Positions 36,399-46,100 are shown, numbered from the stretch's first letter. The stretch: 64,000 nt of DNA from CAVSRC01 sp963730325 (GCA_963730325.1 CAVSRC010000019.1:62001-126000); one strand, 5' to 3'. Program-made: numbers and translations. Notes: generated by a model not told the origin, from the sequence alone.

Positions 36399-36791
36399 AT
36401 GCACAAGTTCATCGTCACCGCGGCGGCCTGCCTGGCCGCACTCGCCTTGTCCGTCGAAACGGCGGCGTCGGCGTCCGTCAACTTGCGGCGGATCAGCAGG
36501 GAGGACCTCGGTTCGGTCTGCATGAAGACGGCGGCCCGGTTCAGCCGGGACGGCGTCGTGTATGCCTGTGTCAAGATGAACTGCGATCACAAGGGCGGCT
36601 CGTGCGGCGTCACTTGCCCGCTGCTCGGCGACTGCGCGGGCAGCACGCCCGGCCTGGAGGCGGGGGAAAGGCAGCACTTCGATACGGGTCCGGCGGGCGC
36701 ACTGGAGGTGCTCATGAATGCGCCGCTCAAGCCGATCGTACGCGACCACCGCACGAAGCCGATCGTGCGCGACCACCGCACGAAGCCCTAA
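36399..36791 (+). CDS. Small secreted six-cysteine protein with C-terminal tandem repeat
   Basis: A 130-residue protein with a signal peptide (FIVTAAACLAALALSVETAA). The mature domain has C-x15-C-x4-C-x6-C-x3-C-x5-C, including NCDHKGGSCGVTC. The gene at 36979 shares this spacing. The C-terminus carries two direct copies of the nonapeptide KPIVRDHRT plus KP, encoded by a 27-bp tandem repeat at about 36730-36785. Function unknown. Confidence 0.6.
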   Translation: MHKFIVTAAACLAALALSVETAASASVNLRRISREDLGSVCMKTAARFSRDGVVYACVKMNCDHKGGSCGVTCPLLGDCAGSTPGLEAGERQHFDTGPAGALEVLMNAPLKPIVRDHRTKPIVRDHRTKP

Positions 36792-36879
36792 GGTGCCAAA
36801 GAAGGATCGATTGTCTTGGCAACCTGTGCTGACACCTGACCGGGCGGGGCGCAGGCAAAATTCCTAGGTAACCGGTGAG

Positions 36880-37025
36880 GGATTTCCCCTTCGATCGGAC
36901 GGGGCGGAAGCGTCAAATTTCGGACAGGCTACCGGCAGGGGGAGCGTCGGCCTTCGGGCCGCTGCAAGGAGCAGATGCATGTCGTTCTTCCATCCCATGC
37001 GCACTCTCTCGTTTGTCATCGTGAC
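36880..37025 (+). repeat. Duplicated leader plus signal-peptide block, copy B
   Basis: Second copy of the block at 35641-35790, covering the upstream region, ribosome site (AAGGAG) and the first half of the signal peptide of the 36979 gene. Divergence between copies is mainly in the middle of the leader and after the MRTLSFVI codons. Confidence 0.7.
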
Positions 37026-37362
37026 GGCCTTTGCCGTCGGTTTCGTTGCCACCGCGGCCGATGCCAACAAGGTGAAGCCGCTTGCCAATCACGGGCCGGC
37101 GGACGTCGCCCAGGCTTGTTCGTCGTCCGGTGGAAAGTACTGGTCGCACGCGAACGGCAGCTATGGCTGCTACAAGGCAAACTGCGACGGCAAGGGCGGG
37201 ACCTGCAGTGTCGACTGCAACAAGAATCATGAGTGCACCGGGTACACACCGATCGTTGCGGGCGGGGCGGGCGGCGGGCTCAACCCGAATCTGACGGACA
37301 TCCTGAAGGGCGGGCCGAAATTTCAGACCGTCCACCCCATGCAAAGCCCCAAGGCGCGGTAG
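36979..37362 (+). CDS. Small secreted six-cysteine protein
   Basis: A 127-residue protein. The signal peptide (MRTLSFVIVTAFAVGFVATA) ends near ADA. The mature domain shows C-x16-C-x4-C-x6-C-x3-C-x5-C with NCDGKGGTCSVDC, the same layout as the gene at 36399, so the two are paralogues. The tail is Gly/Pro-rich. AAGGAGCAG precedes the start. No known family is recognised. Confidence 0.65.
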   Translation: MSFFHPMRTLSFVIVTAFAVGFVATAADANKVKPLANHGPADVAQACSSSGGKYWSHANGSYGCYKANCDGKGGTCSVDCNKNHECTGYTPIVAGGAGGGLNPNLTDILKGGPKFQTVHPMQSPKAR

Positions 37363-37377
37363 GGAAGGATGGTCGTC

Positions 37378-37713
37378 ATGCGGATGTCGGTCGTTAAGGC
37401 CATGATCGCGGTTCTTTTCCTGGGGGCGGCCGACCCTAGCTGGGCACTCTACATCCCACGTCAACCGGGCCCGGAAACCTGCAAGAGCTGGGACTGTGAG
37501 GGCGGCATCATTTGCTCGTGCTGCTTGGCGGACAAAGGTTGCTGGATTTGCGACGCCAAGAGTTGTCCGAGCTGCGGAACCCCGCTGCGGCCCAACCTCG
37601 GCTATTGTCACTGGGACCGCAAAGCCAGCGGGCTGGTGGTCCAGCCGACCCAGCCGAGCGGCGGCTTCGCCCCGGCCAACCCCGCAACGCGGGCGCCGGC
37701 GAAGCGGCGCTGA
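37378..37713 (+). CDS. Small secreted cysteine-rich protein with paired-cysteine motifs
   Basis: A 111-residue protein. The ATG at 37378 is preferred over 37369 because GGGAAGG then sits at normal distance. After a signal peptide (VVKAMIAVLFLGAADPSWA) come nine or more cysteines: ETCKSWDC, IICSCC, KGCWICD, KSCPSCG and GYCHW. The C-x2-C pairs resemble a zinc-ribbon or disulfide knot. The Pro-rich, basic tail ends in KRR. Function unknown. Confidence 0.55.
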   Translation: MRMSVVKAMIAVLFLGAADPSWALYIPRQPGPETCKSWDCEGGIICSCCLADKGCWICDAKSCPSCGTPLRPNLGYCHWDRKASGLVVQPTQPSGGFAPANPATRAPAKRR

Positions 37714-37796
37714 CCGGCGCGCCGCCAACGGCGGCCTGCCCGTGCCCGGGGTGCCCCGAACCGGTGACCGCGGCTGCATACCAACTGGAGGACATC

Positions 37797-38116
37797 ATGC
37801 GGAAACTTGCCGTTGTTGTGTTGTCGTTGCTGCTCTGGCGGCTGGTATCGTCCGTGCAGACGCCAAAGGCGTAAAATCCATAGCAAGAATGGACGCCCTG
37901 GTGATCTGCGGTATGAAGACAAATTGCGCCTGGTGTGACGACAAGAAAGACTGCAATCACGGAGGGGCTATCGTTTGCCCGAAAAAGGGTGACTGCAAAA
38001 AGATCACCTGGATAGGGATCCCGCCGAAACATGTGAAGCTTCTGTCGAAAGCCCCGACTATCGACCTTAACAAGGCTCCCACCGCTCAACCCGAAATGCG
38101 AAGCGGCGTGCGCTGA
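37797..38116 (+). pseudogene. Small secreted cysteine-rich protein, frameshifted in the signal peptide
   Basis: The ATG at 37797 follows CTGGAGGACATC and encodes MRKLAVVVLSLL, then the frame ends at 37874. A second frame supplies ALAAGIVRADAKGVK from about 37835 and continues to 38116 with NCAWCDDKKDC, GGAIVCPKKGDC and a lysine/proline tail. Joined, they make a normal signal peptide plus a mature domain of about 80 residues. One indel near 37830-37845 separates them. The mature part resembles its neighbours (paired cysteines, GG, KGDC). Confidence 0.55.
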
Positions 38117-38234
38117 GGTTGACGCCTGAGCGTGGGGCGCCGTCGCCGCGACAAACGCCTGTGGTGCCCGGCGCCGACCGGGCACCCGGTAAACGCTGGC
38201 GCCCGGGATTGATCGCCAGCACTGGCGACGACTG

Positions 38235-38256
38235 GGTCCCCGCCTTCGCGGGGACC
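38235..38256. repeat. Short palindromic intergenic repeat
   Basis: GGTCCCCGC (38235-38243), a CTTC loop and GCGGGGACC (38248-38256) form a perfect 9-bp stem. Similar sequence occurs at 7777-7798. I recall this type of palindrome as dispersed in rhizobial genomes; copy number needs a genome search. Confidence 0.6.
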
Positions 38257-38309
38257 ACGAGATGGTCTCGTTCCCGCGCGCGATTTCGCACCGGGTTTTG
38301 ACCTTTCAA

Positions 38310-38620
38310 AGAACGTTCCCCTCGTGACGAGGGGGTGGCGGGCGCCCGGCGAATGCCGTGCGGTTACTCCGCGAAGATTGGGGGCACTCGACCCGAGCGC
38401 CCGCCGCGGCGATTTTCTTTCGTCTCCCGGCGAGCGCTTCGCCCAGCATTGGCGCTGGGTTCAAGCCCTGAGGGCGGCCGGTCGTAGTGCCGACGGTCCC
38501 GCCGGGAACGCCCCGAGGGCCGGACAAGCGAATCCGGTGCGCGGGGGCGCCGCACCCCGCTCCGCCTAAGGTCGCCACCGGTAGGCGCCCCTCATTCGAG
38601 CGAGGATGCCAACCAATATG
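38310..38620. ncRNA. Candidate structured RNA or repeat element (strand unknown)
   Basis: The block has several local hairpins: CCCCTCG-TGA-CGAGGGG (38318-38334), GGCACTCG/CGAGCGCC, GGCGA/TCGCC and CCCAGC/GCTGGG. The spacing is compact and no reading frame shows natural codon usage. Its minus-strand translation resembles a kind of hypothetical protein often predicted in Rhizobiales, which may mean a conserved non-coding sequence mis-annotated as coding. It does not match RNase P, tmRNA or SRP RNA motifs that I know. Confidence 0.3.
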
Positions 38621-38728
38621 GGGGCGGTTCAGGGGGCGGGGACAAGTTTCTTTTCCTGGGCGCGCTGCGACGGCGGACCCGAAATGGCGCATAGTGCGCG
38701 GCGGGCGGGCTGAGGTGAGGAGGATGGC

Positions 38729-39448
38729 ATGTGCGAGCGCTGCAAGGCAGGTGCGATCGACCGGCGGCAGATGCTGGCGTTCGGAGCGGCCGGGCTGGTG
38801 GCGATGGGCCTCGGCTTCGACGCGGCACCGGCGCGGGCGGCGGACGGCGCGAAAGCCCTGACCCCGGACGCGGCGCTGGCGAAGCTCAAGGAAGGCAATG
38901 CGCGCTACGTGGCGGAGCCGGAACTCTGCGTGCTCGACCTGGCGGAATCGCGGAAGGCGGTCGCCGGCGGCCAGGCGCCGTGGGCGACGGTGATCGCCTG
39001 CGCCGACAGCCGCGTGCCGCCGGAACTGATCTTCGGCGGCCACGGGGTGGGCGAGCTGTTCGTGGCGCGCAACGCCGGCAATCTCGTCGACACCGCGACG
39101 CTGGGTACGGTCGAATACGGCGCGGCGGTGCTGGCCTCGCCGCTGATCGTGGTGCTGGCGCACACATCCTGCGGCGCGGTGAAGGCGGCCTGCGACGTGG
39201 TCGCCAGGAACGCCACCTATCCCGGCGCCATCGGGCCGATGATCGAGCCGATCGTTCCGGCGGCGCTGGCGGTGAAGGACGAGGCGGGCGACTTCACCGA
39301 CAATGCGGCGAAGGAGAGCGCCCGGCGCACGGCGGCGCGGCTCGCCGCCAGCGACCCGCTGCTGGCCGAGCGGGTGAAGGCCGGCACGCTGAAGATCGTC
39401 GCCGCGATCTACGACCTGGATACCGGCGTGGTGAGCTGGCTGGGGTAG
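38729..39448 (+). CDS. Beta-class carbonic anhydrase, Tat-exported
   Basis: A 239-residue zinc enzyme interconverting CO2 and bicarbonate. Residues ~10-35 hold a twin-arginine signal (DRRQMLAFGAAGLVAMGL, then APARA), so it is periplasmic. Zinc ligands are in VIACADSRVPPE (Cys, with the Asp-Arg dyad) and LAHTSCGAV (His, Cys). A KEGNARYV segment and the C-terminal IYDLDTGVVSWLG are typical of this family. Many carbonic anhydrases are cytosolic, so the Tat signal is worth noting. Confidence 0.88.
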   Translation: MCERCKAGAIDRRQMLAFGAAGLVAMGLGFDAAPARAADGAKALTPDAALAKLKEGNARYVAEPELCVLDLAESRKAVAGGQAPWATVIACADSRVPPELIFGGHGVGELFVARNAGNLVDTATLGTVEYGAAVLASPLIVVLAHTSCGAVKAACDVVARNATYPGAIGPMIEPIVPAALAVKDEAGDFTDNAAKESARRTAARLAASDPLLAERVKAGTLKIVAAIYDLDTGVVSWLG

Positions 39449-39479
39449 GGCGCGGCCGACGCGGCGGCAAGCACCGCGC

Positions 39480-39610
39480 CCAACCCTCCCCTGGAGGGAG
39501 GGTCGAAACGGCGCAGCCGTTTCGGGGAGGGGCCTGTACCTTACGGCCAATGCACCCCCTCCCGAAATCGCTGACGCGATTTCGACCTCCCCTCAAGGGG
39601 GAGGTTGGAA
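39480..39610. repeat. Multi-hairpin intergenic repeat
   Basis: Successive palindromes lie here: CCCTCCCCTGGAGGGAGGG, CGAAACGGC-GCA-GCCGTTTCG, GAAATCGC-TGAC-GCGATTTC and CCTCCCC-TCAA-GGGGGAGG. The outer CCTCCCC arms pair across the element. This is the layout of a compound palindromic repeat common between rhizobial genes. It fills most of the carbonic anhydrase-ridA gap. Confidence 0.65.
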
Positions 39611-39661
39611 GAGTATGAGGCAGGCGCCAATATCACCGCGAGGGCGCAAGGAGGAGGCGAT

Positions 39662-40048
39662 ATGGTCGAGTACATCCGGTCGGAGGCGACGCGGAAGGCG
39701 GGGCTGCCCTTCAGCGACGCGGTGCGCGTCGGCGACGTGCTCTATCTGTCGGGGCAGATGGGGGTGACGCCCGGCACCAAGACGCTGGTGCCCGGCGGGG
39801 TGACGGCACAGGCGCGCCAGGCGATGGAGAACATCGGCGCGACGCTGGCCGCCAACGGCCTCGGCTACGACGCGATCTTCAAGGCGACGGTGATGCTCGC
39901 CGACATGAGCGACTGGCCGGCCTTCAACGAGATCTATGTCGGCTATTTCAAGGAGGACCGGCTGCCGGCGCGCTCCGCCTTCGGCGCCAGCGGCCTGGCG
40001 CTCAGCGGCCGCGTCGAGATCGAGGTGATGGCGTGGGCGGGGGAGTGA
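39662..40048 (+). CDS. RidA family protein
   Basis: A 128-residue protein of the YjgF/YER057c/UK114 family. AAGGAGGCGAT precedes the ATG. The core has VGDVLYLSGQMGV, QARQAMENIGATLAANGLGY and LPARSAFGASGLALSGRVEI; the arginine in PARSAF corresponds to the RidA ligand-binding arginine. True RidA members hydrolyse reactive enamine/imine intermediates; other subfamilies differ. A degenerate copy of its 3' end lies at 40220-40298. Confidence 0.88.
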   Translation: MVEYIRSEATRKAGLPFSDAVRVGDVLYLSGQMGVTPGTKTLVPGGVTAQARQAMENIGATLAANGLGYDAIFKATVMLADMSDWPAFNEIYVGYFKEDRLPARSAFGASGLALSGRVEIEVMAWAGE

Positions 40049-40215
40049 GGGCAATTCACCTCTCCCATGGGGAGAGGTCGCGAGCGAAGCGAGCGGGTGA
40101 GGGGATGTTGCCTCACGAGGGTCCGTACGCCCTCACCCCACGCACCTAAGTCGCCCCGCTCGGTCGGGGGTCATAAGGTGCGTGGCCCTCTCCCCACGGG
40201 AGAGGGGGTGCCCGC
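40049..40215. repeat. Compound palindromic element downstream of ridA
   Basis: It contains CCTCTCCC-AT-GGGGAGAGG (40059-40077), CGCACCT...AGGTGCG (about 40141-40182) and CCTCTCCCCACGGGAGAGG near 40187-40208; the two CCTCTCCC units pair across the element. It separates ridA from a decayed copy of its own 3' end. The remaining bases to 40455 hold no gene. Confidence 0.65.
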
Positions 40216-40219
40216 CGTC

Positions 40220-40298
40220 CGCTCCGCCTCCGCGCCAACGGCTTGGCGCTCAGCGGCCGCGTCGAGACAAGAGGTGTGGGCGTGGATAGGGGATTGAG
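40220..40298 (+). pseudogene. Decayed duplicate of the ridA 3' end
   Basis: This stretch aligns with 39970-40048 of ridA, including a 24-base exact match (40244-40267 versus 39996-40019) and the same TGAGG ending. It has small deletions and no start codon. It marks the left side of the AT-richer island that follows. Confidence 0.65.
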
Positions 40299-40455
40299 GT
40301 GTTAAGTAGAAGAACATCGGGATCGATCTGGTGGCGCCTTCAAAAACGCCACATGGCAATAGGCAAGCGCGAAGAGGGAATGCCATATTCGGTTTCTGCT
40401 CGGTTGGGTTATGCAATCGCTTGTCTGCGTGTCCCGCGTGTGCTGAAGGTGTGAA

Positions 40456-43149
40456 ATGTCAGAGCTTGATGATGTGTTGGCGGCGCCCGTTGGGGCGCAA
40501 TTCAGGCGGGCGGACCTGCATATTCATTCCTATGGTGGGTCACACGACGTTCAGGATGTAAGCCTATCGCCGACAAATATAGTGACAACAGCGAAGAAAG
40601 AAGGCCTCGATATTGTCGCTGTAACTGATCATAATGAAATCAAAAACGTCAGACAAGCTTTAGAAAGTGCCGCATCGCAATCGATATTGGTAATACCGGG
40701 AGTAGAGCTTTCCACTCCACAAGGTCATTTGCTTTGCTATTTGCCGACGCTTGACGCTTTGGAACGATTTTATTCGCGTCTTGATATCGTTGACCGAGGA
40801 GGACCCGATTCTCGGTGTCAGCAAGGCGTCCTGGAGTGCTTGAACGTTGTCGGCGAGATGGGAGGCTTCGGGGTCTTGGCCCACGTGGATGGAGGGGCGG
40901 GAATTGAACAAGTTCTGCCTGGTGGTTCGAAGCACAAAACGGACATCATCTGTCACCGAGTTTTGCTGGGCATTGAACTCAAGAACGCGCAATCGGTGGT
41001 CGCATATTCGCCCGCGGACAGCGACACCACGAGAGCGCAAATGGGTCGGGAGCGGGTTCGACGACTAGGATTGGGTTCGCAGCAGTGGCTGGCGCGGGTG
41101 CTCAATTCTGATGCGCACACTCTGGCCGCGCTAGGCAGAAACGCGCAGCAAGAGCGGCGGGTGACCCGCTACAAGATGGACGTGCCAACTTTTGGTGCGT
41201 TGCGGATTGCGTTGGAAGATGGTGACGCACGAACGCGGATAGAAGACCTCATACCCGCATCAGTGCCTTCCATCGTCGGGGCGAAGTTTGGTGGAGGCTT
41301 TCTGCGAAATCAGATTTTTCATTTCAGCAGCAACCTGAATTGCATCATTGGCGGGCGAGGGACCGGCAAGTCGACCGCTTTCGAGGGCGTGCGCAGTCTT
41401 TCTGATCAGGCAAGCGAGAGCAAAGTCGTGGATTTGGAAGCTTGGCCGGATGAATTGCATCTGTTCTGGAAAGATGAGGCAGGACAAATTCATAGTTTGT
41501 ATCGGGCAAAGGAGGGGGAAGTGGAGAACCGCGATGACCCCGTCTTTGGGCCGACTTAGTTTCAAATCGACTGTTTTGGACAGGGTGAGGCTGCACGGAT
41601 TGGGCTGTTGTCTCAGGCTGAACCAAACGCGCTTTTGGACTACCTAGACAAGTTCGTTGAAATTCAGCCAGCCCTCGACGCCGAGAGTTCAATTTGCGAA
41701 ATATTGCTGGCCCTTGAAGCTGAAATCGACAAAGCAGCGGGCCATGTGTTGCGTGTTCCTCAGAGTGAGCAGGCGCTGATCACTGTGCGGCGGCAACTGG
41801 ATGCGCTGCGGCGACCAGAGGTCAAAGAATTGATCGACCTTCAGCGGCAGTTGTCAACGGAGCGCGCTATCCGCGGTGAAATAGTCGCTAGGCTCAACGA
41901 GCTCAAAGCTGGGGCGACTTTGGCAAAGCAGTCTGACGTCGCGGATCGTATCGTTAAGCTTGCTGATCCTGCGAGCTTGGCCGTTGGCTCTGAGCAGTTC
42001 AAGCAGATTGTCGCTCACGCGGGACTGTTTCTTCGAGATATTCAAACTGCTGACGAGCTTCTGAAGAAGAATGTGGAGACTCTCCATAGTCAAGTCACGA
42101 CTGAACTTGGAGCATGGAAATCAAAAGATTTAGAAGCCCAAAAGAAAGTCGACGAAAAGCGGCGAGAACTTGAGGGATTAAATGTTCAATTCGACATGGC
42201 GTATATAACAAAACTTTCTCGGGATGAAGCAAATTATCAGACTGAATTGAATAACCTAAAGACATGGGTTCCTTATCTTGATGAAAAGAAGAGGGCAAGG
42301 GTGCGAACGCTAGGTGAGAGGTGGGCTGCTCGAGAGCGGGTCGCGAATATCCGTGATGCCTTCGGACGATTGGCCACCTCGCGGCTGCGCTCCGCCCTGG
42401 ATGGCACTGATGTGAGTTTGAAATTCGTGCGGGATGCATACTCGCCAGATGCAGAGAGAATCATAATCGAGGCCATGGGGTGGAGGACAAATCAGCAGGT
42501 GCGCGCCCAATGGCTAGTAAGAGACCTTACTGTTCCGGAGTTGCTAAAGGCTATCGCCTCTCAGGCGATCAAACCGCTCGTAGACCTCAAGACGCCTGAA
42601 GGGACGCCAGCATTTGGCACCGACGAGGCTGCCGGAATTGTTAAGCGTCTGTCCGATAGTCTGACGGTTCGCCTGCTAGAACGGACAAAGCTGCATGACC
42701 TTCCGAGACTGATGGTCACCCGGGCGATACCTGGGACGGATGGGATTCCTCGCCGCGTCACTCGCGAGTTTTCAAAACTGTCTCTTGGGCAGCAACAATC
42801 AGTACTGCTGGCGCTGATTTTGTCATCGGATGCAACCAAGCCTCTGGTCATTGACCAGCCGGAAGATAACCTGGATGGCGAATTCATCTACGCGACACTT
42901 GTTCCAATTTTGCGTCGGGCTAAGGAGCGACGGCAGGTGATTGTGGTTACGCACAATGCCAATGTCGCGGTGCTCGGCGATGCCGAGCAGATTTTCGTTC
43001 TAAAAGCATTCAATGATCGCGGCGAGATCGTCGACAGTGGTTCGATCGACAACGCCACAACTCAAGACGCCGCATGCAACATTCTTGAAGGAGCTAGAGA
43101 GGCTTTCTCTCGCCGAGCAAAAGTATATGGCTTCGCGTTTGCATCATGA
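40456..43149 (+). pseudogene. PHP-domain/SMC-like ATPase (TrlF-like) with an in-frame amber codon
   Basis: One frame runs from 40456 to 43149, broken only by TAG at 41557-41559 (codon 368). The N-terminal PHP phosphoesterase domain shows RADLHIHSYGG, AVTDHNEI and LNSDAHTLAALG. Walker A is IIGGRGTGKSTAFEG, the Q-loop region FQIDCFGQGEAA comes three codons after the stop, and the ABC signature KLSLGQQQSVLLALIL is followed by Walker B LVIDQPEDNLDGEF and an H-loop VVTHNANV. A coiled-coil insert lies between. Such fusions occur in defence contexts (inference). Base composition is AT-richer than its neighbours, suggesting transfer. Without read-through only the PHP half plus Walker A would be made. 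Confidence 0.75.
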
Positions 43150-43153
43150 GTTC

Positions 43154-46100
43154 TCACTCCGCCGCCTCCACATCCTCCGCGCCGTCCCGCGCCGCGCGTG
43201 AGGCGCGGGCGCGGGCGAGGACCGGCTTGAGGAAGGCGCCGGTGTAGCTGCGCTTGTCGCGGGCGATCTGCTCGGGCGTGCCGGCGGCGACGATCTCGCC
43301 GCCGCCATCGCCGCCCTCGGGGCCGAGATCGATGATCCAGTCGGCGGTCTTGATGACCTCGAGATTGTGCTCGATGACGACCACCGTGTTGCCCTGGTCG
43401 ACCAGCTCGTGGAGGACGTCGAGCAGCTTCTCGACATCGGCGAAATGGAGGCCGGTGGTCGGCTCGTCGAGGATGTAGAGCGTGCGGCCGGTGGAGCGGC
43501 GCGACAGCTCCTTCGACAGCTTGACGCGCTGGGCCTCGCCGCCCGACAGCGTCGTCGCCTGCTGGCCGACATGGATGTAGGAGAGGCCGACGCGATCCAG
43601 CGTCTCCATCTTGTCGCGGATGGAGGGGACGGCGGCGAAGAAATCGCGCGCCTCCTCGACCGTCATGTCGAGGACATCGGCGATCGACTTGTTCTTGAAC
43701 TTCACCTCCAGCGTCTCGCGATTGTAGCGCTTGCCCTGGCAGACGTCGCAGGTGACGTAGACATCGGGCAGGAAGTGCATCTCGATCTTGATGACGCCGT
43801 CGCCCTGGCACTTCTCGCAGCGGCCGCCCTTGACGTTGAAGGAGAAGCGGCCGGGGCCGTAGCCGCGCGCCTTGGCCTCGGGCAGGCCGGCGAACCACTC
43901 GCGGATGGGGGTGAAGGCGCCGGTATAGGTGGCCGGGTTGGAGCGCGGGGTGCGGCCGATCGGCGACTGGTCGATGTCGATGACCTTGTCGAGCCAGTCG
44001 AGCCCCTCCAGCGCCTTGTGCTCGGCGGGCACGTCGCGGGCGCCGGTCAGCCGGCGGGCGACGGCGCGGTAGAGCGTGTCGATGGTCAGCGTCGACTTGC
44101 CGGAGCCGGAGACGCCGGTGATGCAGGTGAACAGGCCGATGGGAATCTCGGCGGTGAGGGTCTTGAGGTTGTTGCCGGTGGCGCCGACGACGCGGAGCGC
44201 CTTGCCCTTCTGCGGCGGACGGCGGACGGCGCGGCACGTCGATGAAGCGGGTGCCCGACAGGAACTGGCCGGTGAGCGAGGCCGGATTGGCCATCACCTC
44301 GTCGGGCGTGCCCTCGGCGATGATCTTGCCGCCATGGATGCCGGCGGCGGGGCCGATATCGACGACGTAATCGGCCTGGCGGATGGCGTCCTCGTCATGC
44401 TCGACGACGATGACGGTGTTGCCGATGTCGCGCAGGTGCTTGAGCGTGCCGAGCAGGCGCTCGTTGTCGCGCTGGTGGAGGCCGATGGAGGGCTCGTCGA
44501 GGACGTAGAGCACGCCGGTGAGGCCGGAGCCGATCTGGCTGGCCAGCCGGATGCGCTGGCTCTCGCCGCCCGACAGCGTGCCCGAGGCGCGGGCAAGCGT
44601 CAGATAATCCAGGCCGACATCGACGAGAAAGTTCAGCCGCTCGCGGATCTCCTTGAGGATGCGGACGGCGATCTCGTTCTGCTGCTTGGTCAGCGTTTCG
44701 GGCAGGTGGGCGAACCAGGCGAGCGCGCGGCGGATGGAGAAGTCGGTCACCTCGGAAATGTCGCGCGAATCGAGCTTGACGGCGAGCGCCTCCGGCTTCA
44801 GGCGCTTGCCGCCGCAGGTCTCGCACGGCTTGGCCGAATGGTAGCGCTCGATCTCCTCGCGCACCCAGGCGGAATCGGTCTCGCGGTAGCGGCGGTCGAG
44901 ATTGGGGATGACGCCTTCGAAGGTCTTGGTGGTGCGGTAGGCCCTGAGGCCGTCATTGTAGTTGAAGGTGACGGTTTCCTCGCCGGTGCCGTAGAGGATG
45001 ACGTCGCGGGCCTTCTGCGGCAGCTTGTGCCAGGCGGTGTCGGTGGAGAACTTGTAGGCGCGGGCAAGCGCCTCCAGGGTCTGCAGGTAATAGGGCGACG
45101 AGGTCTTCGACCACGGCGCGATGGCGCTGTTGCGCAGCGTCAGCGTGTCGTCGGGGACGACCAGAGCGGGGTCGACGACGCGCTCGGTGCCGAGCCCGTC
45201 GCAAACGGGACAAGCGCCATAGGGATTGTTGAAGGAGAACAGGCGCGGCTCGATCTCGGGGATGGTGAAGCCGGAGACCGGGCAGGCGAATTTCTCGGAG
45301 AAAATGATGCGTTCGTTTTCGCTCACGGCAGGCGCGCTGCGCGCGCCGCCTCCGCGGGGGCGGCCTGACCGGCCGGTCGCCGCTTGGCTCGGGACTTCTT
45401 TTCCCTCGCCGGCGGCTGCGGGGGCATCCGCGAATTCGGCGATGGCGAGGCCTTCGGCAAGCTCGAGCGCGGTCTGGAAGGAATCGGCGAGGCGGGTGGC
45501 GATGCCGTCACCGACGACGATGCGGTCGACCACCACCTCGATGTCGTGCTTGAGCTTCTTGTCGAGTGTCGGGGTCTCGGCGATCTCGTAGAAGGTGCCG
45601 TCGATCTTGACGCGCTGGAAGCCGCGCTTCATCAGCTCGGCCAGCTCCTTGCGGTACTCGCCCTTGCGGCCGCGCACGATGGGCGCCAGCAGGTAGAGCC
45701 GCGTGCCCTCGGGCAGCGCCAGGACGCGGTCGACCATCTGGCTGACGGTCTGGCTCTCGATGGGCAGGCCCGTGGCCGGCGAATAGGGCACGCCGACGCG
45801 GGCGAAGAGCAGCCGCATGTAGTCGTAGATCTCGGTGACGGTGCCCACCGTCGAGCGCGGGTTGCGGCTGGTGGTCTTCTGCTCGATGGAGATGGCCGGC
45901 GACAGCCCGTCGATCTGGTCGAGGTCGGGCTTCTGCATCATCTCGAGGAACTGGCGGGCATAGGCCGACAGGCTCTCGACATAGCGGCGCTGGCCCTCGG
46001 CATAGATGGTGTCGAAGGCGAGCGACGACTTGCCGGAACCCGACAGGCCGGTGAGCACGATCAGCCGGTCGCGCGGCAGATCGAGGTCGATGTTCTTGAG

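Larger units (their letters stand above)
38117..38728. other. Long intergenic region with dense palindromes
   Basis: These 612 bp carry no convincing gene. They contain a palindromic repeat at 38235-38256 and a GC-rich, hairpin-dense block at about 38310-38620. The last 90 bp (GGTGAGGAGGATGGC before the ATG) belong to the carbonic anhydrase gene. Confidence 0.5.

Noticed and set aside
38310..38620. RNase P RNA, tmRNA or SRP RNA in the structured intergenic block
   Set aside because: None of their conserved sequence blocks (for example the tmRNA acceptor end or RNase P CR I/CR V) could be found on either strand.
38306..39550. A 414-codon minus-strand frame over the carbonic anhydrase gene and the structured region
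   Set aside because: Joins antisense of a real gene with non-coding sequence; no domain or start signal.
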